Source of the DNA: Sitta carolinensis
Taxonomy: Eukaryota > Chordata > Aves > Passeriformes > Sittidae
Assembly: GCA_032173965.1 (NCBI GenBank)
Contig: CM063309.1
Location: 2,489,564 to 2,553,563, forward strand
Length of the DNA: 64,000 bases
Direction: 5' to 3'
A model generated the notes under the pieces. The model made no database searches and was not told where the DNA came from. It was given only the letters and a program-made list of their open reading frames with translations. Made by a program: the position numbers and the translations under genes. Shown here piece by piece: positions 24,216 to 35,700 of this stretch. How positions within the stretch are numbered: the first letter of the stretch is position 1; each line of letters begins with the position of its first letter.

Positions 24216-26419
24216 GCCCAGCCGAGGGAGGTGCAGGGGGAACCCGGCAGCGCCATTTCCACAGGAAACACCAGGATCGAGCCCTGGAAAATCCCCCTGG
24301 GCTTTACCGGGGTCATTTGGGGCACCCCAACCCCCAGAAGATCCCAAACCCCCTCAGAATTCCCGAAACGGCCCCAAAATCCCCCAATTCCTGCCGGCTC
24401 CGCCTTCAGCCTGGATTTCCCATAAATTCCAAGGATTTGGGGTGGATCCTCCAGCGCGTTCCTGAGGCTCATCCTCGGGGGGGGGGGCTCGGCAGCCCCA
24501 GAATCGCCCCGAATTCTCCACGGCAGCGTCCCGGGCAGAGCCTCGGGAGCGAGGGGGGGAGCGCAGGGACCCCCGAGGTGCTGAGGGGCAGCGCGGGGGG
24601 CTCCGGCCCCTTCCCCTCATCCCGGGGGTTTCGTCCCGCCCGCTCCCGGCTCCGGGAGGCTCCGGGAAGGGCTCGGCTTCCCGGCAGTCCCGGAGGAGGG
24701 AACTGGGATCGTTCCTTACCTGCGAGCCCCCCATAAATCACAGCCCCCAGTCCGACCCGACCCGACCCAGCCCCGGCTGCGGCGCCCTCGGGTCCATTCC
24801 TAAAGTTTTTGGGGTCCCCGGGGCTGTCGGGGGGGATTTGGGGTCGCTGCCTCCTCTCTCCGGTGGTTTTTGGGGTGCTGGAGCTGCTTCCATGGAGGTG
24901 GAGACCTGGGGAGGAGAGACAGCGAGGTCAGGTTGGGTTCGGCTTCCCGAAATCCCGCAAATCCTGGGAGCCAGCGGGGGAAGAGCCCCCCCCGCCCTCG
25001 AATTCCCGGATTTCCCCGGGGCCGCGAGGGATGTGCCGGGAAATGTCCCCCGCACCTGAGCCCGGGAATTAAACCCCCTCAAATCCCAGCTTTTCCCGCA
25101 GATCTGATCTCGGAGAGCCCCTCTCGGGGGGCACGGGCTGGAGGATGGAGCAGGGAGAGCCCGGGAACGGCTCCACGGGCACGAGGGGCTCGATCCCCCG
25201 TGGGATCCCAGCCCTGGCGCTCCCAGGGTTAATTCCAGGTTGATTCCTTCCCCTCCCGCTTTGTCTCCTCCTCACCGAGATCTTTCCCTGTCTGGAGAGG
25301 AGCCTGGGGAGGGATAAATCAAATCCTCCAGGAATTCAGCCCCGGGAAGGGCTGGGGTGATGCCGGGGGATGGGGACAGAGGGGAAAATCCCCCAAAAGC
25401 TGCTGTGTCCCAGCGCTGGGCCCTCGGGATGGATGAGGGGCTCACCGAGGACCACGGGCAGCCAAAATTCCGGAGCCGTGGCCAGGCGGGACCATCTCAA
25501 CCCAGCCCAGGGAAAAATGGATCAGCTCCCCTAGCTCCCTGAGCCCAGCGAGGTCTGATCCCAAAAAACGCGATCCCGGCGGGACTTCGGGAGCCTCCGG
25601 AGGGTTGGGAAAGGTTTAACACCAAAAAATCCCTCCCGGGGGATTCAGGGCTGCCCCAGGGCCGCGGGAGGAGCCCGGCCCTGCCGGATTCGGGCTGGAG
25701 AAGCTCCCGGAGCTCCCCCGGCCCGTTCCCCCCGCCTCTGACCCCCCTGGAACGGGAATTGCGGCGATCCCGCAGCTCCCGGTGCCTTCCCTGACAGGCG
25801 CGATGAAAAACGAGCTCGCTCCAGAGGCAGCTCCAGCAGCTCCCGCTCCTTGCAGGGGCCATAAACCCGGAGATATTCCCACATTCCCGAGGGCCGGATC
25901 CGTGATTTTATGTCCGGATTAATTTTAACTAATCCTGAGCAGTGCGGGGACTCTGCCGCGGAGAGCAGCTCGGTCCTCCTGGGTGTTTTTTTTCCCCTTT
26001 TTAATGAAAATGTGGAGGGGTTTTGCTGGAAAAATGAATCCAGCCGCTCTGGTCGCGCCTGTGACAATTCCCTGCGGGCAGCGCGGGATTTGGGGGAATG
26101 TCCCACATCCCTCCCGTCCCCCTGCCCCTTCCACCCCGAAAACAGCGGCTCCGGGAAGAGCAGATTTTGGGGAACCCTCCGGCCTCCAAACCCAAAATCC
26201 CAGGAGCACCAAATGACCCAAAATCAGATTTCCTGGGATTTCGGCAGAGCCCAGCCCCAAAGGGGGGTCCGGGACCACCCCGGCTACTTTAACCAGGGGC
26301 TGGATCCACTTTTAAAGGATGGATTCGGGGTGGGAAGGGATCCCTGCTTCCCTGGGGGGCTCCAGAGGGAGCTGGGGGGGGGGGGGGCGGGTTAAAGCAG
26401 CTGGAGATGGATTTTCTGA

Positions 26420-26512
26420 GCAGGGGAATAATAGGGAATAGAGAATAGGGAGTAGGGAATAGGGAATAAGGAATAGGGAACAGGGAATAAGGAATATGAA
26501 ATAGGGAATAGG
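26420..26512. repeat. AATAGGG array
   Basis: About 12 copies of a 7-8 base GGGAATA/GAATAGG unit. Confidence 0.9.
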
Positions 26513-26539
26513 GATGGGAGCTGTTCCCGAGCTCCCCCC

Positions 26540-26900
26540 GCGCCCCCGAGCAGCGAGAGGTGTTTATAAATAAAAGCAAATGAAGCAGCCGCCAGACAAA
26601 GGCGATTCCAACGGGCCCCAAAGGGAAGATTTATCCAAGGTCTTTCAGGAGAGACAATTAAGTGAGAGAGGCGATAAATCCAGGCGGACAAATGAAGGGC
26701 AAGGAACATCAGCCCCCAGCCCTCTCCCCCCGGCAGTTCCAGCCTCATTTTCTCCTCCAGCAGGGGAAGAAACCATTTTAATGCGCTCAAGATTCTGCCG
26801 AGAAAAGCTGAGCTGGGGGGGACTTCAAACGTGATTTCTGTTGCCTGAGGGCTCCATCGCTCTTTCGCCGGCCGATGTGTCCCGGTTAACAAGGGCACGT
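26540..26900. promoter_or_regulatory. AT-rich non-repetitive block, candidate TWIST3/HDAC7 enhancer
   Basis: Unique, mixed-composition sequence just after the AATAGGG array, containing TTTATAAATAAAAGC, GACAAAGGCG (SOX/TCF-type), ACAATTAAGTGAG (NKX-type) and two GATTTATCC/GATAAATCC elements. No coding frame matches anything recognised. It lies in the presumed TWIST3 intron. Confidence 0.4.
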
Positions 26901-28486
26901 CGAGCTTTTCCAGCCCCCTTTGATATTTAATCGGCTGAGTTCCACTATCCAGGGGCTGCTTCCCATTAGGAAATCCCAGCCGGGTTCGTTCCCTCCGTCT
27001 GCCGGGAGCTTTCCCAGCCCGGCCCCGCTTCCCCCGCGGCTCTGCCCCGGTTTTGGGGCTTTGCCGGGAGAATTCCCCTCGCTCTCCCTCCCTGCCCGGC
27101 TGGGATTGTTCGCTGGGACCCGGGAGGGTGAATCCCTTCTGGGATTCATCCTGGAGGATGCACGGGATGGATTTGAAGGGGAACGATGATCCCGGGAGCT
27201 CTCCAAAGTGACTGCAGGGTCTTTAATCCTTCTGCTTGTCACGGGAGCGCAGCTCCTGCCAAGAACTCGGCTTTAAATAAACAGCGCCGGGAGTCGGTGC
27301 CGGCCCCGGAGCCGCGTCGGGTTCCGCACACGGAGGGAGCAAAAACGGGTCTGGGGGCGCTGGGGAGGGGGCTCAGCCTCCCCCACCTCCCCAGGGCAAA
27401 GAGGTTTTAGTCAGGCTTGGCAAAATTCGGGATGAGGCCGCGCCAAGCAGCTTCGTTGGTTTGGGGGAGCGCCCCCACAACACCCCAAAACCGGAGAATC
27501 CAACCCCAAAGTGCCAAAGACAAAAGGGGGTGCCCAGAAGAGGGTGAGGGGTCCAGGGGGGCACGGAGGGGGGGGGGGCTCAGCATCCCGGCTGGTCCTG
27601 GTGGATTTTGGGCATCCCAAAGTGAGGATAAGGAGCCACCCACTCCTCCGCGGGGAGGTGACCCCGGTGTCACCCAGGGCGACAGGGTTTATAGTCTGAA
27701 ACAACAGGGTCTGCCCCCCCCAATTGATATTTATGCATGGATTTAGCAAGGTGTCAGATTTCCTGCTGGCTGGGAGGGATCTGGCTGGGAAAGGGAGTTT
27801 CGGGGTGGCCAATCCTTAAACGAAATCCCCCGGGAGAGGCTCGGCACCCTGAGGCAGCGCTGGCGCTTCCAGGGGCTCGAATTTGGGGCTGTTGGGTGCC
27901 GGTCCTGCCCGGGGGAGCCCCGGTCCTGCCCGGGGGCAGCGGAGCCCCCAGGAGGTGTCCCCGGCGTTCCAGGCTTGGGAATGACCTCTGGAACTTTCTG
28001 CTCCTGCTCTGCGGGAAGTGCCAGCGCCTCGTCGAGCCCGCTCCTCCCGTTCCCGATTCCTCCCAGCCCTAAAAGCTCTGCAAATCGGATTATTCCCCTC
28101 TCAGCAGCCTGAGGGACGCGCAGGTGGTGGCTGGCTGGAGCCGAGGCCATCAGACCGCCCCAGGCAGTGCAGAATTCCCGCGGATCCCGCGGGATCAGGG
28201 ATCCCCTCCTGCCCGCGGAGCTCTGGCAGAGGGACAGGGGAGAGCCGGGCAGGCTGGAGGCCACGAGGCCACCCCAGGCCAGGGTGGCTTTGACACCTCA
28301 GCACGGGGGTTGGGAATAAATCCCATTTTTAAAACCCCCCTTTTTGAAACCTTTCCCCGTTTGGGGAAATCAGTCGCTCCAGGGCAGCTCGGGAACCGCT
28401 CTGGGCTCCGGTGGGACAAATCCCTCAGCCCTGGAGAGCCGGGACCCGGAGGGGACCCGGAGGGGACCCGGCCACACGTACCCACC

Positions 28487-28960
28487 TCAGTGGGACGCCG
28501 ACATGGACCAGGCGCCCTCCATCCTCCACACGGAGAAGGCGTAGCTGAGCCGCTCGTGGGCCAGGAAGTTGCAGCTGGTGGCGACCTTGTGGTCCAGCTC
28601 GTCGCTCTGCAGCACCTGGCACAGGAAGTCGATGTAGCGAGCGGCCAACTTGAGCGTCTGGATCTTGCTGAGCTTGTCCGAGGGCAGCGTGGGGATGATC
28701 TTGCGCAGCTCGGCGAAGGCGTCGTTGAGGGACTGGGTGCGCTGCCGTTCGCGCACGTTGGCGATGACGCGCTGGGCGTGGGCGTCCTCGGGGGGCTGCG
28801 GGGCCGGGCTGCGCCGGCTGCGCTTGCCCTGCGGCGAGGGGGCTCCGCCGGGGCCCTGCCCGCGCTTGCGGCCGCTTTTCCGGGGCGCCCGCTCGGCTTC
28901 GTCCTCGCTGCTGGCCGCGCTGCCCTCGGCGGACTCGGCGGAAAGGTTTTCCTCCTTCAT
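28487..28960 (-). CDS. TWIST3: Twist-family bHLH transcription factor, probable TWIST3
   Basis: Single uninterrupted coding exon of 157 residues (TWIST2 has 160). The N-terminus is acidic then basic ([15 protein letters not shown]: nuclear-import type). The bHLH spans about residues 64-116 (basic region [18 protein letters not shown], loop [20 protein letters not shown]). It is followed by the Twist-specific WR box [20 protein letters not shown], which ends the protein as in TWIST1/2. It differs from the vertebrate TWIST1/2 I remember at Y114C (DFLCQVL), NDAFAEL for NEAFAAL and a divergent stretch [13 protein letters not shown], which supports a third paralogue. The start at 28960 is chosen by length; the frame stays open to an ATG at 29113, which would add 51 proline-rich residues unlike any TWIST. 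The stop is followed at once by a GT donor (28485-28484), as expected for a gene with a non-coding second exon. It lies convergent with HDAC7. Expected role: E-box-binding dimer in mesenchyme. Paralogue assignment is an inference. Confidence 0.9.
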   Translation of the reverse strand: MKEENLSAESAEGSAASSEDEAERAPRKSGRKRGQGPGGAPSPQGKRSRRSPAPQPPEDAHAQRVIANVRERQRTQSLNDAFAELRKIIPTLPSDKLSKIQTLKLAARYIDFLCQVLQSDELDHKVATSCNFLAHERLSYAFSVWRMEGAWSMSASH

Positions 28961-29457
28961 CTCCTCCGGGGCGGCCCAAGCCCCGCGGAGCCCTCCAAGG
29001 AAGGAGCTCCTTGGCTTCTCCTTTGGGCCACGAGAGGAGGGCGCTGGGATGACTTGGGGAGCGGCTCCTGCTGATAGGGCGGGCGGGCCGGGGGCGGACC
29101 AGGCGCAGGCCAATGCAGGGGAACGCCGCCGGCTCTGGAGCTTATGGGTTCCAGATTTCCGCTCTCCCTCCCCACCGCCACCCCGAGCCCTCCGGCGCAG
29201 ATGCTCCGGCTGCCGCCCGCATGTCGGGGGACGCTCCCCGTGCCAAGGGAGCCCCGGCCCAGGAGCTCAGCGGTGGTTTGGGGGGGTTCTGGGGGGGGGT
29301 TGAAATTGTTTTTCGAGCCAGGTGACCCCACGAAGAGATGTCACCCTGATTGGGGTGGAGGAGGAGACTGGAACCTGGGAGGGATCCGGGGGGGATGTGG
29401 AGCCACAAGGGCGGCAACGAGCGAGTCAGGAACTGCCAGAACCCGAAGGAAGAGGCA

Positions 29458-29676
29458 ACCATCCATGGATCCATCCATCCAGGGATCCATCCATCCAGGA
29501 ATCCATCCATCCAGAGATCCACCATCCAGAGATCCAGCCATCCATCCATCCATGGATCCATTCATCCATTCATCCTCTATCCATCCATCATCCATCCATC
29601 CATGGATCCATTCATCCATCCATCCTCTATCCATCCATCATCCATCCATCCATGGATCCTTCCATCCTCTATCCAT

Positions 29677-29712
<36 letters not shown>

Positions 29713-29755
29713 CCGTCCATCTGTCCATCCTTCCGTCCATCTGTCTGTCCCCATT
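29458..29755. repeat. (CATC)n / (ATCC)n microsatellite
   Basis: Tetranucleotide ATCC interrupted by GGATCC, TCATC and GTCC variants, about 70 copies, with a longer-range unit of about 60 bases in the middle. Confidence 0.95.
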
Positions 29756-29829
29756 CCCAGTGTCCCACAACATCCTCGTCACCCTCATCCGTCACCAAAT
29801 TCCTGTCAAGGAAATCCAGCAGCTCCCAG

Positions 29830-30105
29830 GTGGAAGAGGAAATGGAAGAAAAAGAGGAAGGGGAAGAAGAAGAGAAAGAAGAAGAGAAAGGGGAATAGGA
29901 ATAGAAAATAGAATAGGAAGAGGAAATGGAAGAGAAGGGGAAGGGGAAGAGGGAAAAGAATAGGAATAGGAAATTGAATAGAAACAGGAAGTAGAAGAGG
30001 AATAGGAAATGGAAGAGAAAGGGGAAGAGGAAATGGAAAAGAAAGGGGAAGGGAAGGGGAAGAAGAAGAAGGGGAAGAGGAAAGGGAAGGGGAAGAGCAG
30101 GATCT
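29830..30105. repeat. Purine-rich (GA-rich) tract
   Basis: Nearly pure A/G on the plus strand built from GGAAGAGGAAATGGAA and GAATAGGAA words; potential triplex-forming mirror repeat. Confidence 0.85.
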
Positions 30106-32599
30106 CTCTGCTCTGGAGCTGACAATCCCCCAGGATGGGATCTGGAGCTCCGAGGGCTGGGGAGCTGCCACCAGCTCCAGCCGAGGCTGGGGCTGTGCCT
30201 GGCTTTTATTCCTTAATTATTCCTTGTTTTTTATTATTATTATTATTATTGTTTTCCTTCTCAAAGAAAATAAAATTGAATTGAATTTTGCCAGGAGAAG
30301 GGTTCTGGCCAGGGGAGGGGAGGTTTGGGATGGGGCTGGGAGCAAAGGGAGGAACACAATGAGCTTTGAAGTGCAGGAAGGAGCAGCCCCGCATCCCAAG
30401 GGGCTTTTGTCCCCACATTTGGAGGGTTTGTGGTTTTTCCCTCAAACATTTCAATTTGTTCTTTCAGTGAGTGTTTTTGGGGTTTTTTTTTTCGGGAGGA
30501 TGTTCATCCAAACTTCTCATGGAAAGGTCACGAGGCACCAAAGTGGTTTCAGTAACTTCTCCAGCTTGCTGGTTTTTTTTTTTTTGGTTTTGGTTGGGTT
30601 TTTTTTCTGGTGCAGTTTTTGACACATCAGGGAAAATTTCAGGCCTTAAAAGAAAAAAAAAAAAACCAACTCAGCCAAACCCAGCTCACTTGACTCAGGG
30701 AGAAGTCACCAGATGGGAGATTTGAATTCCCAATTCCCATCAAAATTCCTGCTTTTCCCCCACCTCCTCACAACCATCATCCCCCAGGAGGATTTGGGGG
30801 GGGAATTTCCTCCCGTGGGACAAAGGTTTAGGTTGGAAATTGGGAAAATTCCTCCTGGGAAGAGCAGCCCGGCCCAGGGCAGGGGTGACCTCGGCAGTGC
30901 CGGGGCGCCTTTGATGCTCTCAGGTTTTATTTTGCTTTTTCAGGGATTTTTTGCCAACCTCCTTTGCTTTGTTCTGGAGGACAAAAATAATCCCGCGTGA
31001 AGAAAAAAAAAAAAAAAAAAACAAAAAATGAGGATAAGGCTGATTGATAAGCGGGAAGCACGAGAGGGAGGAGGAGGAGCCGCTGCCCCGGGGACCCGCG
31101 GGGTTTTTCGGGTGCGAACAGCGGCGGAACCCGCGGAGCATCGCGGGGGTTGCCATGGCAGCCGCGGGGAATTTGGGGCGGGGGGCTCGGGCCGGGAAGG
31201 GGAAGCGGCGAGGGGGGCTCGGTGCCGCTGGATGGATCCTTTATCCCGGCCCGGGGGCGTCTCCCGCTCCAGGAGCGGTCCGAGCTCGGAGCGGGAGGGG
31301 AAATGGGAGGGCGGGGGTCCCTGGGGGGATTGGGGAGGGGTCCCTGAGGGAACTGGGGGGCTCTGGGATGTTCCTTCTCTCCCATTCCCAGATTTCCAGC
31401 CCCTTCCCCTCATCCTTCTCTCAGCAGAGCCTGCGGGAGGGATGGGGATGAGAAGGGAGGGAGGGATGGATGGATAAAAGGACGGACGGACAGACAGATG
31501 GAACCACCCCCCAGGGAACGCCGAGTTATTTCTGACTCATTCCCCCGGCGCTGCCTCTCTGCCGGGCCAAACCGGAGCCCCCCAGGGTGGGCTCGCAAAA
31601 GCCCCCGGAGCTGCCGACCTCACCCGGGGGCGCCCCCAGCCCGGCCGGGGGTCCCTGGGCAAGGACCCCGCTGCCAGAGCCGCCCCCTGGCAGCCCCGCA
31701 GCACATGTGGGACCCCCCCGGAGCCTTCAAAGGAGACACCAAAGGCCCGGCTCAACTGCTGGCCGCAGATGAAAGGAAAAAATAAAACCCCCCTCCCTGG
31801 GCGGCTGGAACGAGTTGCCGGTGCTGCGGAGGAGCGGGGCCCATTTCCTGGCCCATTCCCATTTCCCCAATTCCAGAGGGCTCCGCGCTCCCCGAGAGGG
31901 CTCCGCGCTCCCCGAGGGGCTCCCGGGATGCTCGGTGGGCTGAGGGGGGGATGAGGAGGGAAAAGCTCCTGCAGGGCGAGCCCCGGGCCGGGGCGGATGC
32001 GAGGCACAGATTTTCCTCATTTTGTCCCAGGAAATTCTATTCCGATTAAAAAAGGCGTTTGATCTCCGCGGAGCGGGCGGGAGAAGCGGGGGGGGGGAGA
32101 GAGGCCGGGGTGGGGTTGGGTTTCGCTGCGATTGTTGGAGATTTAATGGGGCTCGGTGAATCAGCTCAAAGCTCCCAGGATTTTTGGGGGGTTGCAGGGT
32201 GGGGAGTTGGAATTTTGGGGGGTTAGGAAAAGGTGGAGGAGGAAGGGATGGAGCCACGAGCACGCCCGGGGCTCCTCCTCCTCCTGCTCTCCGGTTTTCC
32301 AAAGGGTCCATCCCTGTCCGGCAGGGAAGGGGAATCCTCCAGCTCCTCGCCTCCTCCATCGCCAGGAATAAAAGGGATTTTTCCCGGCTGGAGAAGGGAA
32401 ATGTCCCAGTGTCCTGGGGCTGGCGGTTCTCAGGGGGACCACGGGGGTCTCGTGGAATTTGGGGTTTCCCGAGGGCTGCAGGCGATGGATTTGGTTGGGG
32501 TTTTACCCCTAAAAATGGGGGAAAAACCACTTAAAAGTGAGGCAGAGCCACCGCAAGGGACAGGCAGCAGGAGGGGGCTGCTGGTATTATTTTCCAGCC

Positions 32600-32985
32600 C
32601 ATTCCCAGATTTCCAGCCCTTTCTCCTCATCCTCCTCTCCCATTCCTGGCTCTCCAGCCTCTTCCCCACATCCTCCTCTCCCATTCCTGGCTCTCCAGCC
32701 CCTTCCCCACATCCTCCTCTCCTATTCCCGAATTTCCAGCCTCTCCCATTCCTGGCTCTCCAGCCCCTTCTCCTCATCCTCCTCTCCCATTCCCGAATTT
32801 CAAGCCCCTTCCCCACATCTTCCTCTCACATTCCTGGCTCTCCAGCCCCTTCCCCTCATCCTCCTCTCCTATTCCCGAATTTCCAGCCTCTCCCATTCCG
32901 GGCTCTCCAGCCCCTTCTCCTCATCCTCCTCTCCCATTCCCAGATTTCCAGCCCCTTCCCCTCATCCTCCTCTCCCATTCCCAGG
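32600..32985. repeat. Minisatellite, about 40-bp unit, between TWIST3 and SLC48A1
   Basis: Units with CATCCTCCTCTCCCATTCC, then TGGCTCTCCAGCCCCTTCCC, alternating with a CCGAATTTCCAG variant, about nine copies. Confidence 0.9.
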
Positions 32986-33559
32986 TGAGGAGGAAGGGGA
33001 GCAGTGACCCTTCCATGGGAAGGGGCTCCAGGCTGGAAGGACCCCCGGGACCCCCGGGACCCCGTTCCCCTCGGGCTCTCCACAACCCCCATTCCCAAAG
33101 GCTCTTCCCAGATATCCCAGCCTGACCATTTTCAGCCTCCTCATCCCATATTGAACTGTTTTATTCCTTTGGTCGCTCTCCAAGCTGAGAATTGTCCTAA
33201 AAATAACCATTCCCAGTTCTGGTGCGGGGGGGGGAGATTTCTCCACCTCTCTCCTGGCTCCAGCCCAGCTCCAGGGAGTTCATCCCGACCCCAGAATTCC
33301 ACTCCTGGAGCTGGAGATGCCCTAGGGATGGCGGTGGCTCCGGGCAGTGGCCGTGTGTCCGGCTGGACGGAGCCCCTGGCAGCCGGGAGCCTCCCCGGGC
33401 ACTCCCGGCTCCAGCCCCGAGCTCCTCCCGCTCCTCTCCCTCCTTTCCACACCCTCGGGATGTCGGCAGCCAGCGGGAATTGGGGGGAATTTCGGATTTT
33501 TTTCCGGCTGGGGAATAAAGGGCAAAGCCAGGCTGGGAGGAGGGTCCAGGGGTAGGGAC

Positions 33560-34320
33560 GCCACGGATTTTGGGGGTGGGTTTAGGAATTGGGGAGTCCC
33601 TGCTGGATTTTGGGGGATGTTTAGGAGCCTCTGCTGGATTTTGGGGGGGGTTAATTAGGAAGACTTTGCTGGATTTTGGGGGTGTTCAGGAACTGGGGAG
33701 CCTCTGCAGGAATATGGGGGGGGGGGGGTGTTAGGAGCCTCTGTTGGATTTTGGGGGGTGTTTAGGACTTGGGAGCCTCTGCTGGATTTTGGGGATTGTT
33801 CAGGAATTGGGGAGTCCCTGCTGGATTTTGGGGGTGTTTTAGGAGCCTCTGCTGGGTTTTGGGGGATGTTTAGGAATTAGGGAGCCCCTGCTGGATTTTG
33901 GGGGGTGTTTAGGAATTGGGGAACCTCTCTTGAATTTTGGGGGGGTCCGCTGAATTTTGGGGGGTGTTTAGGAATTGGGGAATCTCTGCTGGATTTTGGG
34001 GGGTGTTCAGGAACTGGGGAGCCTCTGCTGGATTTTGGGGATTGTTCAGGAACTGGGGACCCTCTGCTGGATTTTGGGGGGTGTTTTAGGAGCCTCTGTT
34101 GGTTTTGGGGGGTGTTTAGGAATTGGGGAACCTCTCTTGAATTTTGGGGGGTCCGCTGAATTTTGGGGGGTGTTTAGGAACTGGGGAGCCCCCGCTGGAT
34201 TTTGGGGGGGTGGTTTTTTATAAACTGGGGAACATTTGCTGGATTTTGAGGGGTTTTTTTAGGAATTGAGGAGCCTCTGCTGGATTTTGGGGGGGGATCA
34301 GCAGGATTTTGGGGGCGTTT
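33560..34320. repeat. Large minisatellite, about 40-bp unit
   Basis: Units of CTGCTGGATTTTGGGGGGTG then TTTAGGAATTGGGGAGCCT, about 17 copies with small insertions. Confidence 0.93.
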
Positions 34321-34574
34321 AGACTCCCACTGTCACCACCACCTCCCTGGGGGGGGGTCTTGGCCCCTTCCCGAGGGTCCCCCTCCCACTTTTCCTGCCC
34401 GTGCAGGGAGCCAAAGGCCAGGCACAGATTTTTTGCATTTCCCCAATCTGCTCTCAAGATGTGGCCGGGGCGGAAGCGGCGCCTCCGAGGCTCCTCTGGG
34501 GCTGGGACCCTCCAGGTGCCTTTGGGGGGAGGCAAGTGCCCCCCAAAAATCCCAGCTGGGGGTCCCCAGGGTGG

Positions 34575-35300
34575 CTCTGGGGGGGTCCCAGGTGATTTTA
34601 GGGGGTCCCAGGCTGTTTTTGGGGTGTCTCAATGATTTTTTTTCAGGCAGTTCTGGGGTATCCCAGTGATTTTTGGGGGTCCCAGGCTGTTTTGGAGGGT
34701 CCCAGTCTGTTTCAGGTGGTCCCAGGCTCTTTTAGGGTGTCCCAGGTGATTTTGGGGTGTCCCAGGTGATTTTTAGGGGTCCCAGTCTGTTTTAGGGGGT
34801 GTCCCAGGTGATTCTGGGGTGTCCCAGGTGATTCTGGGGGTCCCGGGCTGTTTTAGGGTGTTCCCAGATGTTTCTGGGGGGTCCCAGTCTGTTTTAGGGG
34901 GTGTCCCAGCTGATTCTGGGGGTCCCAGGTGATTCTGGGGGCTCCCGGGCTGTTTTCAGGGGTGTCCCAGGTGATTCTGGGGGCTCCCGGGCTGTTTTCA
35001 GGGGTGTCCCAGGTGATTCTGGGGGTCCCGGGCTGTTTTTGGGGGTGTCCCAAGTGATTTTTGGGGGTTCCAGTCTGTTTTAGGGGGTGTCCCAGGTGAT
35101 TCTGGGGGCTCCCGGGCTGTTTTCAGGGGTGTCCCAGGTGATTCTGGGGGGTCCCGGGCTGTTTTAGGGGGTGTCCCAGGTGATTTTTGGGGGTTCCAGT
35201 CTGTTTTAGGGGGTGTCCCAGCTGATTCGGGGGGCTCCCGGGATGTTTTCAGGGATGTCCCAGGTGATTCTGGGGGGTCCCGGGCTGTTTTCGGGGGTCT
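34575..35300. repeat. Large minisatellite of GTCCCAGGTGATTCTGGGGG units
   Basis: Units of 30-34 bases alternating GTCCCAGGTGATTCTGGGGG with GTCCCGGGCTGTTTTAGGGG, about 22 copies, ending about 400 bases before the SLC48A1 last exon. Confidence 0.93.
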
Positions 35301-35556
35301 CGTTTGCCCCCCCCCAGCCCGGGCTGTGCCACTGTCGCCCCCTGGCGGTGCCTGCGGGCCCTGCACCCTGGGGGGTCCCCAAAATGCCCCCAAATTGTCC
35401 CCAAAATGCCCCCAAATTGTCCCCAAAATGCCCCCAAAGTTCCCCTCCCCCGGACCCCACCCCACGCTCACTGATGGGGCAGGGGTCTCCCTCAAGGCTG
35501 AATTTTTCTTCTTTACCATCCTTCACCTGTTGTGCTTCACCCCTTAAATAAACACA

Positions 35557-35562
35557 TTTATT
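35557..35562 (-). other. SLC48A1: SLC48A1 poly(A) signal
   Basis: AATAAA on the minus strand, about 140 bases past the stop codon at 35701, followed by T-rich then C-rich sequence. It predicts a 3' UTR of about 160 bases ending near 35540. An AATAAA on the other strand at 35547-35552 overlaps the same AT-rich spot and has no gene to serve. Confidence 0.7.
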
Positions 35563-35700
35563 TTTTTTTCCCCGCTTCCCCCTACAAAAAATCTCAGCTG
35601 GGAGGGAGGGGGGGGGGACCCGTTCGAGATTCGTTCTCTAGAAGTTTCTTCCCAAATTTACCTTCAAGCAGGACCCCTCCCCAGCTCTTTTTTGGGGGGC

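Larger units (their letters stand above)
23780..28486 (-). other. TWIST3: Presumed TWIST3 intron and non-coding 3' exon
   Basis: TWIST1/2 have a non-coding second exon. Here a GT donor follows the stop codon (28485-28484) and the minus strand carries two AATAAA signals, at 23803-23798 and 23785-23780, in an AT-rich non-tandem stretch (about 23.7-24.3 kb) that looks like UTR. The acceptor of the second exon could not be fixed by eye. The interval otherwise holds GC-rich unique sequence, a short array at 26.42-26.51 kb and an enhancer-like block at 26.54-26.90 kb. No other coding exon was seen. Confidence 0.4.
29114..35540. other. Spacer between TWIST3 and SLC48A1
   Basis: No coding exon was recognised. 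It holds the TWIST3 upstream region (CpG-rich to about 29.3 kb), a (CATC)n microsatellite, GA-rich sequence, AT-rich unique sequence at 30.2-31.05 kb with an (ATT)n run and an A run at 31002-31020, a CpG-rich block at 31.06-31.35 kb, and three large minisatellites from 32.6 kb to 35.3 kb. Confidence 0.6.

Noticed and set aside
28487..29113. Longer TWIST3 protein starting at the 29113 ATG
   Set aside because: The extra 51 residues are proline/alanine-rich and unlike other TWIST N-termini; start at 28960 gives the family length.
35547..35552. Plus-strand AATAAA as end of a plus-strand transcript
   Set aside because: No plus-strand gene precedes it; it overlaps the minus-strand signal of SLC48A1.
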